Part shown: piece after piece, positions 1 through 4,408 of the stretch
Layout: each line of letters opens with the position of its first letter
Numbering within the stretch: the first letter of the stretch is position 1
IMG/VR virus record: IMGVR_UViG_3300042518_001173
Coordinates: 1 to 20,261 of that record
DNA length: 20,261 bases
Origin: a virus
Strand: one strand, 5' to 3'
The notes under the pieces: model-generated
The model's database searches: none
What the model saw: the letters and a program-made list of their open reading frames with translations, nothing else
Told to the model about the DNA's origin: nothing
Position numbers and translations under genes: made by a program

Positions 1-25
1 CATCAACCATCTGCTCATCGCGCAT
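1..25 (-). CDS. Start of a cassette gene running off the left edge
   Basis: Only the first eight codons (M-R-D-E-Q-M-V-D) are inside the window. They start at an ATG (complement of 23-25) preceded on the minus strand by AGGAG at a seven-base spacing, directly beyond the AAC end of attC site 1. The position matches the other cassettes, where a minus-strand gene begins at or in an attC. No function can be inferred from eight residues. Confidence 0.35.
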
Positions 26-39
26 ACTCTGCTCCTGTG

Positions 40-127
40 CATAACCAAGACGATGCAGCGGACCCGCGATGCCGTCTGCCGGAATGGTAAGTCAGCGGTC
101 GCGGGCCGCTGATCGCAAGCGTTCTCA
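40..127 (+). repeat. attC-type recombination site 1
   Basis: The left half has AAC at 43-45 followed by GATGCAGCGGACCCGCG. The right half has CGCGGGCCGCTGATC followed by GTT at 121-123. The arms pair perfectly (GAT-CAGCGG-CCCGCG) once the extra G after GAT and the extra A after GCGG are looped out. The core right end reads GTTCTCA, not the usual GTTRRRY. The TCA of that core is the complement of the TGA stop of the neighbouring minus-strand gene. Confidence 0.82.
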
Positions 128-454
128 CTTCGTCCGCTCAAGCAGGCCGTCGATCACGGCGGCGACCTCCACACTGTCGGCAAAACGCCCCGCGAAGTAG
201 TCTTCTCGCACTCGCCGCAGCACCTTCCTCAGCGCCTCCCGCTCCTTGTCGGTGAGCGTGGGCGCGCGGTAGAGCGGGACGGCAACGCCATCCAACCCCG
301 GACACTCGTCAGCCTTTCGCTTCGCAGCGTCCTCGGTGTAGCAGACCGTACTGCGGTCAATCTTTGTGTCGCCCTTCCACTCGACGGCCCACGCCTCCGG
401 CAGAGAACCAGCGGATGCAAGAGACGGCTCGGGGGTGTCATTCGGTTGGTTCAT
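125..454 (-). CDS. Cassette-encoded hypothetical protein, 109 aa
   Basis: I do not recognise a named family. The start ATG (complement of 452-454) has GAGGAG six bases upstream and lies inside the loop of attC site 2. The stop TGA lies in the core of attC site 1, so the gene fills its cassette (122-486) almost edge to edge. Residues 11-18 (SLASAGSL) are encoded by the left arm of attC 2. After this tag come a tryptophan-containing segment (AWAVEWKG), a VAVPLYRAPTLTDKERE stretch of a type seen in phage and cassette hypotheticals, and a C-terminal charged helix. It is probably a small cytoplasmic protein. Nothing in it suggests membrane or secretion signals. Confidence 0.75.
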   Translation of the reverse strand: MNQPNDTPEPSLASAGSLPEAWAVEWKGDTKIDRSTVCYTEDAAKRKADECPGLDGVAVPLYRAPTLTDKEREALRKVLRRVREDYFAGRFADSVEVAAVIDGLLERTK

Positions 455-492
455 GGTCTTCTCCTCGCCGCTCCTGATCCTTCACGTTCCAC
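402..492 (+). repeat. attC-type recombination site 2
   Basis: AAC is at 406-408 and GTT at 486-488. The left arm GGATGCAAGAGACGGC pairs with the right arm GCCGCTCCTGATCC after looping out G and A at the same two positions as in site 1. The arm sequence differs from site 1 (GAG for CGG) with matching changes on both sides, so the structure is conserved rather than the sequence. The central loop carries a minus-strand Shine-Dalgarno and the ATG of the 109-aa gene. Confidence 0.82.
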
Positions 493-496
493 TGGC

Positions 497-1186
497 CTAA
501 AACAGAACCCCTTGCCGCAGCCGGTTGGCCGCCGCCTCGCAGTAGCCGACGTTGATCTCGATCCCAACGGCCTGCCGTCCTTCGAGCTTGGCCGCGACCA
601 GCGTGGTGCCGCTGCCCATGAATGGGTCGAGCACGGTCGCGGCCTCTGGCACGAGGCCGAGGCACCACCGCATGAGTGCGACCGGCTTCTGTGTCGGGTG
701 AACACGGTCGTCCTTCGCGGCCTCGCCCCGGCTGTAGTCGAAGCAGCGGACGGCCTTGTTTCTGTTCGTCCACGCCAGTTCAGCGTCCGCCAGCGAAAAG
801 TCCCGCTGGCCCTTATCCCAAACGAGCCAGCCCATCGACGGCGGCAGGGCATAGTAGTTTCCGCCCCAAACAATCGCATGGTCTGCCGAGTCCTGAATCA
901 TGTCGATCATCCATCGCGGCGGCGGCGACTCGTCCCAATCCGTTTTCCATGTCCTCCAGCCGTTGCGGGCTCGCCCTTCAGTCCCGCCGACGCTGTTTTG
1001 CTTTCCGCCGTATCCGATCCCGTACGGCGGGTCCGTCAGCAAGAGATCAAACCGATCAAGAAACGGCAGCACCTTGCGGCAGTCCGCGTTGTAGATCGTG
1101 ACCGCTTCGTCCTGATAGTACGGCGCGAAGGGAACCGCAGTGGAACCAACGGATGCAGCGGACAGCTCTTCAACGTCTTTCGGCAT
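497..1186 (-). CDS. DNA adenine methyltransferase (beta class, DPPY)
   Basis: This is a type II-like DNA methyltransferase that probably transfers a methyl group from S-adenosylmethionine to adenine N6. The 229-residue protein has the catalytic DPPY motif at residues 52-55, a HPTQKPVALM motif at 163-172 and the SAM-binding DPFMGSGTT motif at 187-195, followed by VGIEIN. The catalytic motif precedes the SAM motif, the circular order of the beta/D21 class. The start chosen is the ATG complementing 1184-1186, with AGGA six bases upstream inside the attC 3 loop. An ATG five codons earlier (1201) lacks a comparable site. Residues 9-15 (SAASVGS) are attC-encoded. No restriction endonuclease is adjacent, so this is an orphan enzyme. 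It may protect cassette or phage DNA from host restriction, which is inference. Confidence 0.88.
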   Translation of the reverse strand: MPKDVEELSAASVGSTAVPFAPYYQDEAVTIYNADCRKVLPFLDRFDLLLTDPPYGIGYGGKQNSVGGTEGRARNGWRTWKTDWDESPPPRWMIDMIQDSADHAIVWGGNYYALPPSMGWLVWDKGQRDFSLADAELAWTNRNKAVRCFDYSRGEAAKDDRVHPTQKPVALMRWCLGLVPEAATVLDPFMGSGTTLVAAKLEGRQAVGIEINVGYCEAAANRLRQGVLF

Positions 1187-1228
1187 GGGGAGTCCTTTCA
1201 TCGCTGCCGCTGATCCTGTGCGTTCTCA
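1140..1228 (+). repeat. attC-type recombination site 3
   Basis: AAC is at 1144-1146 and GTT at 1222-1224. The arms GGATGCAGCGGACAGC and GCTGCCGCTGATCC are perfectly complementary apart from the extrahelical G and A in the left arm. The core right end is GTTCTCA and supplies the TGA stop of the minus-strand gene beyond it. The loop carries the methyltransferase start codon and its Shine-Dalgarno. Confidence 0.83.
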
Positions 1229-1393
1229 GTTCTTCCGTTTGGCTCTCCGCGCGAACACCGGCACAACCGTTGCCCCGATGACGCGACGCCAACCAGCCAC
1301 CAACACGCGGTTCTTTGACCGCCGCAAAACCTCACCAGAGCAGTTCTCTACCAACTCCCAAGCCACCGGCATCTCGCTCTTTGAACACGGCAT
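1226..1393 (-). CDS. Small basic cassette protein, 55 aa
   Basis: A separate start for the distal part of the fused frame is well supported. The ATG complementing 1391-1393 has AAAGGAG seven bases upstream, and the gene ends at the TGA in the core of attC 3. The product begins MPCSKSEMPVAWELV and ends in a very basic stretch (ARRAKRKN). It contains the only complete gene of cassette 1223-1456. No family is recognised. The basic tail could bind nucleic acid, which is inference from composition only. Confidence 0.55.
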   Translation of the reverse strand: MPCSKSEMPVAWELVENCSGEVLRRSKNRVLVAGWRRVIGATVVPVFARRAKRKN

Positions 1394-1708
1394 CTCACTA
1401 CTCCTTTGCTTCTGAGAACCACGCGATGCTGCGGACTGCGCCGCTGATCGCAGGCGTTCTGCGCCCCATCCAACAACGCCGCCAAGGCAAGTGTTCGGAA
1501 TCCTCGTAGACCAGTTGACCGCATTGCCGTGCTTGTCTCGGATGACGAGGCTGACTCGGTGCGTGTAGCCCAAATCGCAGGAGGATGAGACTTCCTCAAC
1601 GTCCACCACCTCCCACACAAACGAACCCAAGCAAACCTTTTGGCCGATGCTCGGGATGCCCGGCTGAGAACCAGCCGATGCAACAGACCGCTCATTCGTA
1701 TCGCTCAT
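1226..1708 (-). CDS. Two-cassette fused ORF, 160 aa
   Basis: The frame starts at the ATG complementing 1706-1708, with GGAGG eight bases upstream in the loop of attC 5, and its first residues (RSVASAGSQP) are encoded by that attC. The first about 105 residues come from cassette 1457-1748. The frame then reads straight through attC 4, whose core is GTTCTGCG and so lacks the TGA seen in sites 1 and 3, and continues in frame into the 55-codon gene of cassette 1223-1456. Residues 17-65 (GIPSIGQKVCLGS..., ending in a VSLVIRDKHG strand) look like a small beta-rich domain. The family is unknown. The fusion may be real readthrough or an artefact of two cassettes meeting; the separate internal gene is listed on its own. 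Confidence 0.6.
   Translation of the reverse strand: MSDTNERSVASAGSQPGIPSIGQKVCLGSFVWEVVDVEEVSSSCDLGYTHRVSLVIRDKHGNAVNWSTRIPNTCLGGVVGWGAERLRSAAQSAASRGSQKQRSSEMPCSKSEMPVAWELVENCSGEVLRRSKNRVLVAGWRRVIGATVVPVFARRAKRKN
1413..1462 (+). repeat. attC-type recombination site 4, very short
   Basis: AAC is at 1417-1419 and GTT at 1456-1458. The left arm GCGATGCTGCGGAC pairs with GCCGCTGATCGC with the same looped-out G and A and one T/A mismatch. At about 50 bases it is close to the lower size limit for attC and has almost no loop. Unlike sites 2, 3 and 5 it holds no start codon in its loop; an open frame passes through it on the minus strand. Confidence 0.75.
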
Positions 1709-1754
1709 AGATGCCGCCTCCGTTGTTCGCGGCTGTTGATCGTACACGTTCTGT
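1665..1754 (+). repeat. attC-type recombination site 5 (last recognisable)
   Basis: AAC is at 1669-1671 and GTT at 1748-1750. The arms CGATGCAACAGACCGC and GCGGCTGTTGATCG pair perfectly after looping out the G and the A. The arm sequence (CAACAG) differs from the other sites yet keeps pairing, which is compensatory change. The loop holds GGAGG and the ATG of the fused minus-strand frame. No equally clear site is found further right, so the array appears to end here. Confidence 0.82.
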
Positions 1755-1756
1755 GG

Positions 1757-1974
1757 CTACTTGCCGTCGCTCGGCAGGGCCGGGAGAGGCATCCAGTGGG
1801 TGGGAAAGACCGAGTAAGGGGTGTAGCCGTCGATAGACCACCAAGTCCCACCGACAAGAGGCATGCGCGAGTGCATCTCTGCGACGACGATTACATGTTC
1901 CGGCTTTTCGTATGCAAGCACGCGCTGGCCCTCTTTCGGCAGTCGCTCCGCCACCGGAATCCAGTCCCCACTCA
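1757..1974 (-). CDS. DUF551 family protein, 72 aa
   Basis: The sequence opens with SGDWIPVAERLPKEGQ and closes with FPTHWMPLPALP, the two signature ends of DUF551, a small family common in phages and prophages with no established function. The start chosen is the ATG complementing 1972-1974, which has GGAG seven bases upstream. A longer frame to 2026 adds a non-conserved N-terminus. Its stop lies three bases beyond the attC 5 core, the same arrangement as the cassette genes, but its start is not in any attC. It may be the first non-cassette gene, or a cassette whose own attC has decayed. Confidence 0.75.
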
Positions 1975-2050
1975 TATTCGTACTCCATCGCTTTCCGTTG
2001 GTTTTCAAATACGTTCGGTTCGCCACAGCCGCACCCGTTCTCCGACGACG

Positions 2051-2356
2051 TCACCTATCCTCCATGCGGATCGAATCCGCCACTATCCGCTGCTTGTCGA
2101 TGCGGTCAAAGTAGACCACGAACACAATGTTCGAGCGTGCCCCGTGTCGTTCCTGCAAAATCGCGCCCAGCTGGGTGAGCATCCGCGCCGCCCGAAACGT
2201 GAACCGCGAAAACGCGACGCGTAGAAACGTCGTCGGCGGGTCCGCAGCCTCGAATTGATCGAGGAACACCTGGGCCGGCGCGTGCGTGTAGCCGGTGGGC
2301 CGGTATAGCGTGTCGCACGCGTCGCGAATCTGTTCAGCGGTGAGCCCGGCCAGCAT
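2051..2356 (-). CDS. Hypothetical protein, about 101 aa
   Basis: No family is recognised. I chose the ATG complementing 2354-2356 because GGAG sits six bases upstream; an ATG four codons earlier (2368) has a weaker site. The protein begins MLAGLTAEQIRDACDTLYRP and continues with alternating hydrophobic strands and helices (TFLRVAFSRFTFRAARMLTQLGAIL, then NIVFVVYF). It may be a compact alpha/beta protein. It is the first gene on the minus side of the divergent region and could belong to the same leftward transcript as the DUF551 gene. Confidence 0.6.
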   Translation of the reverse strand: MLAGLTAEQIRDACDTLYRPTGYTHAPAQVFLDQFEAADPPTTFLRVAFSRFTFRAARMLTQLGAILQERHGARSNIVFVVYFDRIDKQRIVADSIRMEDR

Positions 2357-2368
2357 CGTCGTCTCCAT

Positions 2369-2579
2369 GCTGTTTCCGCGGGAGTTTAGCGGTTTTCAAC
2401 GAATCTTCAATACCGGGCTTGGCGCGGTTCCAATGATCGTTTAGAACCTCCGCCCGTGACGACCACTTCGGCCGTCACCGCGACGCTCACGCGATCGCGA
2501 AAAGGATTCTGAAAGGCGAGGGACTGCCACATGCCACAACGCACGCAAAGCGTGGCGGCCCGTAACCACGGAGCACGCC
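2369..2579. promoter_or_regulatory. Divergent intergenic region
   Basis: This stretch separates leftward and rightward gene sets, so it should hold promoters for both. On the + strand TTGGCG (2419-2424), a 17-base spacer and TAGAAC (2442-2447) is a plausible but weak sigma70-like pair. Other signals are an inverted repeat GTGACG...CGTCAC in 2455-2480 and a small hairpin CACGC-AAA-GCGTG near 2542-2554. ACGGA at 2568-2572 is the Shine-Dalgarno of the next gene and also fits the CsrA core motif ANGGA. No start site can be fixed. Confidence 0.35.
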
Positions 2580-3236
2580 ATGCGAAACCGACTCGCGGAC
2601 TTTCTCACCAGATTCAAGGACGGGCCGCACGACGATCCGCAACTCGACGAACGGGCGGCAACGGAGTTTGCCCGATGGACGCCGCGGCAGCGGCGGCTCC
2701 GCAGACTGTTTGCACGGATGCAGCGCCGGAGGATTCGGCGAATGCTGCGGCTTTCGGCACCGTGCGCCACGGAGGGCGCGCGGGATGCTGAAACTACGGC
2801 GAAAAGTAGGGGAGCGGGTTGTCATTATCCCGCCGGACTCCGGACCCGTAACGGTGACTGTGATCCAAGTGACGGAGGGAACGGTGTGGATCGGGTTCCA
2901 GGCCGACGCCGATACGGCGATCCATCGGGAAGAAGTGTTGAGGCGGATCGAAGCCGCTCAACCGAAGCCCGCGCAGTAAGCCCGGTCGCCGCGGCATATC
3001 ACGACCGCCAGCCGGGCGACGCCGAAGCCGAGGCCGCAATCGCCGCCATGCAGGAACAAACATGGTTCCGCCGCGGCGACGTTGTGCGGTTCACCGACGC
3101 CGCCCGCGGGTTTCGCCTCGAAGCCGCCCGGGTGTGCAACGCGCTACCAGGCCGGCAACTACTCGTCGAAACGGTCGCGGGCCGGATGGAGCTCGTGATC
3201 GCCGAGTCTCACGTAATCGCGTGGGAGTGTGCATAA
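2580..3236 (+). CDS. Hypothetical basic protein; long frame enclosing csrA
   Basis: The ATG at 2580 has GGAG six bases upstream and opens a convincing coding stretch (MRNRLADFLTRF, then arginine-rich WTPRQRRLRRLFARM to about residue 60). The frame does not stop there. It runs through the out-of-frame csrA gene at 2785-2979 and rejoins a second coding-looking segment that ends at 3236. Either the 218-residue protein is real and csrA is nested in it, or two small genes happen to share a frame without an intervening stop. The middle part (about residues 70-130) reads like noncoding frame, which favours two separate genes. No family is recognised for the N-terminal part. Confidence 0.4.
   Translation: MRNRLADFLTRFKDGPHDDPQLDERAATEFARWTPRQRRLRRLFARMQRRRIRRMLRLSAPCATEGARDAETTAKSRGAGCHYPAGLRTRNGDCDPSDGGNGVDRVPGRRRYGDPSGRSVEADRSRSTEARAVSPVAAAYHDRQPGDAEAEAAIAAMQEQTWFRRGDVVRFTDAARGFRLEAARVCNALPGRQLLVETVAGRMELVIAESHVIAWECA
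2762..2787 (+). promoter_or_regulatory. Putative CsrA autoregulatory hairpin at csrA ribosome site
   Basis: A seven-pair stem (2762-2768 with 2775-2781, one G-U pair) closes the hexaloop ACGGAG at 2769-2774. The loop matches the CsrA/RsmA ANGGA recognition motif and contains the csrA Shine-Dalgarno. A second GGA overlaps the start codon (GGGATG, 2782-2787). In known CsrA systems such sites allow the protein to block its own ribosome binding. The structure is visible; the regulation is inferred. Confidence 0.6.
2785..2979 (+). CDS. csrA: CsrA-family RNA-binding translational regulator
   Basis: This is a small homodimeric RNA-binding protein that recognises GGA motifs in hairpin loops, usually over ribosome binding sites. 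The 64 residues begin MLKLRRKVGERVVI, continue with two strands (VTVTVIQV, VWIGFQA) and reach the signature IHREEVLRRI at residues 46-55. The N-terminal L4 and R6 and the R48 region correspond to the RNA-binding surface of the family. Length is typical (about 60-65). The start ATG has GGAGG upstream, inside an ACGGAG loop. A longer in-frame start at 2668 would add a low-complexity leader and is unlikely. As a phage gene it could retime phage or host translation, which is inference. Confidence 0.85.
   Translation: MLKLRRKVGERVVIIPPDSGPVTVTVIQVTEGTVWIGFQADADTAIHREEVLRRIEAAQPKPAQ
3048..3236 (+). CDS. Small hypothetical protein (SH3-like), 62 aa
   Basis: Beginning at ATG 3048 the frame encodes MQEQTWFRRGDVVRFTDA and several short beta strands up to ...SHVIAWECA. 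The pattern (RRGDVVRF, RQLLVETV, MELVIAESHVIAW) resembles small SH3-like barrels but no named family is recognised. The start is uncertain, since the only purine-rich site (GAGG at 3030-3033) is 14 bases away. The same frame is open upstream through csrA to 2580, so this may be the C-terminal end of that longer frame. Its stop TAA is followed at once by the next start codon. Confidence 0.45.
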   Translation: MQEQTWFRRGDVVRFTDAARGFRLEAARVCNALPGRQLLVETVAGRMELVIAESHVIAWECA

Positions 3237-3458
3237 ATGGCCGCCTACAAAAAACGCGGCCGGACGCCCGTCAAGCCGACCGACGTGCCAGTAATCGAGG
3301 CGGCGGTCGTCGCCCTGGTGCGGAGCATCGAAGACCTGTTCGAGCGGGAGACGTGGGTCGGCCCATGCACCTATCGCCAACACCCGACGCTCCGCGTTGT
3401 CGTTCGCGAACGTGCGGAGCGTGTCGCGCGTCTGTTCCTGAAACGGGGGCACAAATGA
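3237..3458 (+). CDS. Hypothetical protein, 73 aa
   Basis: The ATG at 3237 directly follows the upstream stop and has GGGAG nine bases before it. The product is basic at both ends (MAAYKKRGRTPVKP and VARLFLKRGHK). It has a central predicted helix (VIEAAVVALVRSIEDLFERE) and a possible second helix (LRVVVRERAERVARLFL). No family is recognised. Its stop overlaps the next start (ATGA), so the two are probably translationally coupled. Confidence 0.6.
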   Translation: MAAYKKRGRTPVKPTDVPVIEAAVVALVRSIEDLFERETWVGPCTYRQHPTLRVVVRERAERVARLFLKRGHK

Positions 3459-3568
3459 CGGCGACGGCCGCGGTGTGGTTCGTGCTCGGGTTCGCAACTG
3501 GAGTCGGAGTGGTATCCGCCGCGGTGGTCGCGGTGGGGTTCGGTGTGTGGATGAACACAAGAGGGTGA
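3455..3568 (+). CDS. Small single-pass membrane protein, 37 aa
   Basis: The ATG at 3455 overlaps the previous stop (ATGA). The product is almost entirely one hydrophobic segment (about residues 5-33, VWFVLGFATGVGVVSAAVVAVGFGVWM) rich in glycine, alanine and valine, with a short MNTRG tail. It should span the inner membrane once. Function is unknown; such tiny membrane proteins are common in phage early regions. It ends one base before the annealase start. Confidence 0.55.
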   Translation: MTATAAVWFVLGFATGVGVVSAAVVAVGFGVWMNTRG

Positions 3569-3569
3569 T

Positions 3570-4406
3570 ATGACGAGTGCCGAAACGACGATTGGAGTTC
3601 GGGAGCCGGCCAAACGATCGGTAGTGATGACGATCGCGGCGCGGTACGGGATGGAACCGGCCGCATTCGAGGCCACGGTTCGCGGTACATGCGGCCTGGC
3701 CGGTGCGACACGCGAGGAGTTTGCCGCGTTCGTGCTCGTCGCCAACGAGTACCGGCTCAACCCGCTGACCAGGGAAATCTATGCGTTTCCAAAAAAGGGT
3801 GGCGGCATTCAGCCAATCGTGTCTGTCGACGGATGGCTGAACCTTGCAAACAGCCACCCGCAGTTCGACGGGCTGGAAGTCGAGTTCGAGCACGACGACG
3901 CCGGGAAGCTCATCTCGGCGACGGCCCGCGTTCACCGGAAGGACCGGAGCCACCCGATCGTCGTGACGGAGTATCTGGCGGAATGCGTCCGATCGACCGA
4001 CCCGTGGAAGATGGCCCATCGGATGCTCCGCCACAAGGCGGCAATCCAGGGCATTCGATACGCGTTCGGCTTCTCCGGAATCATGGAGCCGGACGAGGCC
4101 GAATCCATCGCGGTGCGCGAGCCGGCCACGCCGGAGCCGCGCGCCGTGCAGCAGCTGCCGCCGCTGTCAGAAGCGGAGTACCAGCGGCTCATGCCTTCGT
4201 GGCGGACGGCGGTTGAATCGGGCCGGAAGGCCGCCGATGCCGTGCTCGCCATGGCCCACACCAAATGGGCGATCACGGATGGCCAAGCCGACGCACTCCT
4301 CGCGCTCGGGGCTACTGTCGCGCCGGACGGCGAGATCATCGACGCGGTGCGGGCGACCGTCGGCGACGCGTGGGAACCGCCGGTCGACACGGAAGGGGGC
4401 AACTGA
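3570..4406 (+). CDS. bet: Phage single-strand annealing protein (Bet/RecT family)
   Basis: The protein anneals complementary single strands during phage recombination, working on 3' tails made by the exonuclease encoded next door. The 278 residues contain the family core at about residues 60-90 (ANEYRLNPLTREIYAFPKKGGGI, then PIVSVDGWL), followed by SHPQFDGLEVEF, a basic AHRMLRHKAAIQGIRYAFGFSG segment and an acidic variable C-terminus. Length matches lambda Bet and RecT (about 260-270). The stop is two bases before the exonuclease start, the usual annealase-exonuclease pair. The choice between the Bet and RecT labels is not decisive from sequence; the RLNPLTREIYA motif favours Bet-like. Confidence 0.9.
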   Translation: MTSAETTIGVREPAKRSVVMTIAARYGMEPAAFEATVRGTCGLAGATREEFAAFVLVANEYRLNPLTREIYAFPKKGGGIQPIVSVDGWLNLANSHPQFDGLEVEFEHDDAGKLISATARVHRKDRSHPIVVTEYLAECVRSTDPWKMAHRMLRHKAAIQGIRYAFGFSGIMEPDEAESIAVREPATPEPRAVQQLPPLSEAEYQRLMPSWRTAVESGRKAADAVLAMAHTKWAITDGQADALLALGATVAPDGEIIDAVRATVGDAWEPPVDTEGGN

Positions 4407-4408
4407 CC

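Larger units (their letters stand above)
1..1754 (+). mobile_element. Integron-like gene cassette array (five attC-type sites)
   Basis: Five imperfect palindromes punctuate this stretch and each bounds a short gene. Every palindrome has AAC at its left end, GTT at its right end, and inner arms that pair once two bases (a G and an A) in the left arm are left unpaired. Those are the hallmarks of attC sites with L'' extrahelical bases, and they orient the sites on the + strand. Cutting each site at G^TT gives cassettes 122-486, 487-1222, 1223-1456 and 1457-1748, plus a partial cassette ending at 121. All cassette genes lie on the minus strand, antiparallel to attC. No integrase or attI is visible, so the array must continue left of base 1 or be an integrase-free cluster. 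Confidence 0.8.

Noticed and set aside
446-1213. Long + strand frame (255 codons) opposite the methyltransferase
   Set aside because: It is the antisense shadow of a gene with clear methyltransferase motifs, and its own translation has no recognisable features.
1-1754. REP/BIME-type or phage-specific interspersed palindromes in place of attC
   Set aside because: The paired AAC/GTT ends, the two fixed unpaired bases on one arm and the placement at gene-cassette borders fit attC much better than REP elements.
2021-2043. Sixth attC (half-site resembling L'-R' with GTTCTCC)
   Set aside because: The right half has core-like spacing, but no matching left arm with AAC and the two extrahelical bases could be found upstream, so it is not listed as a site.
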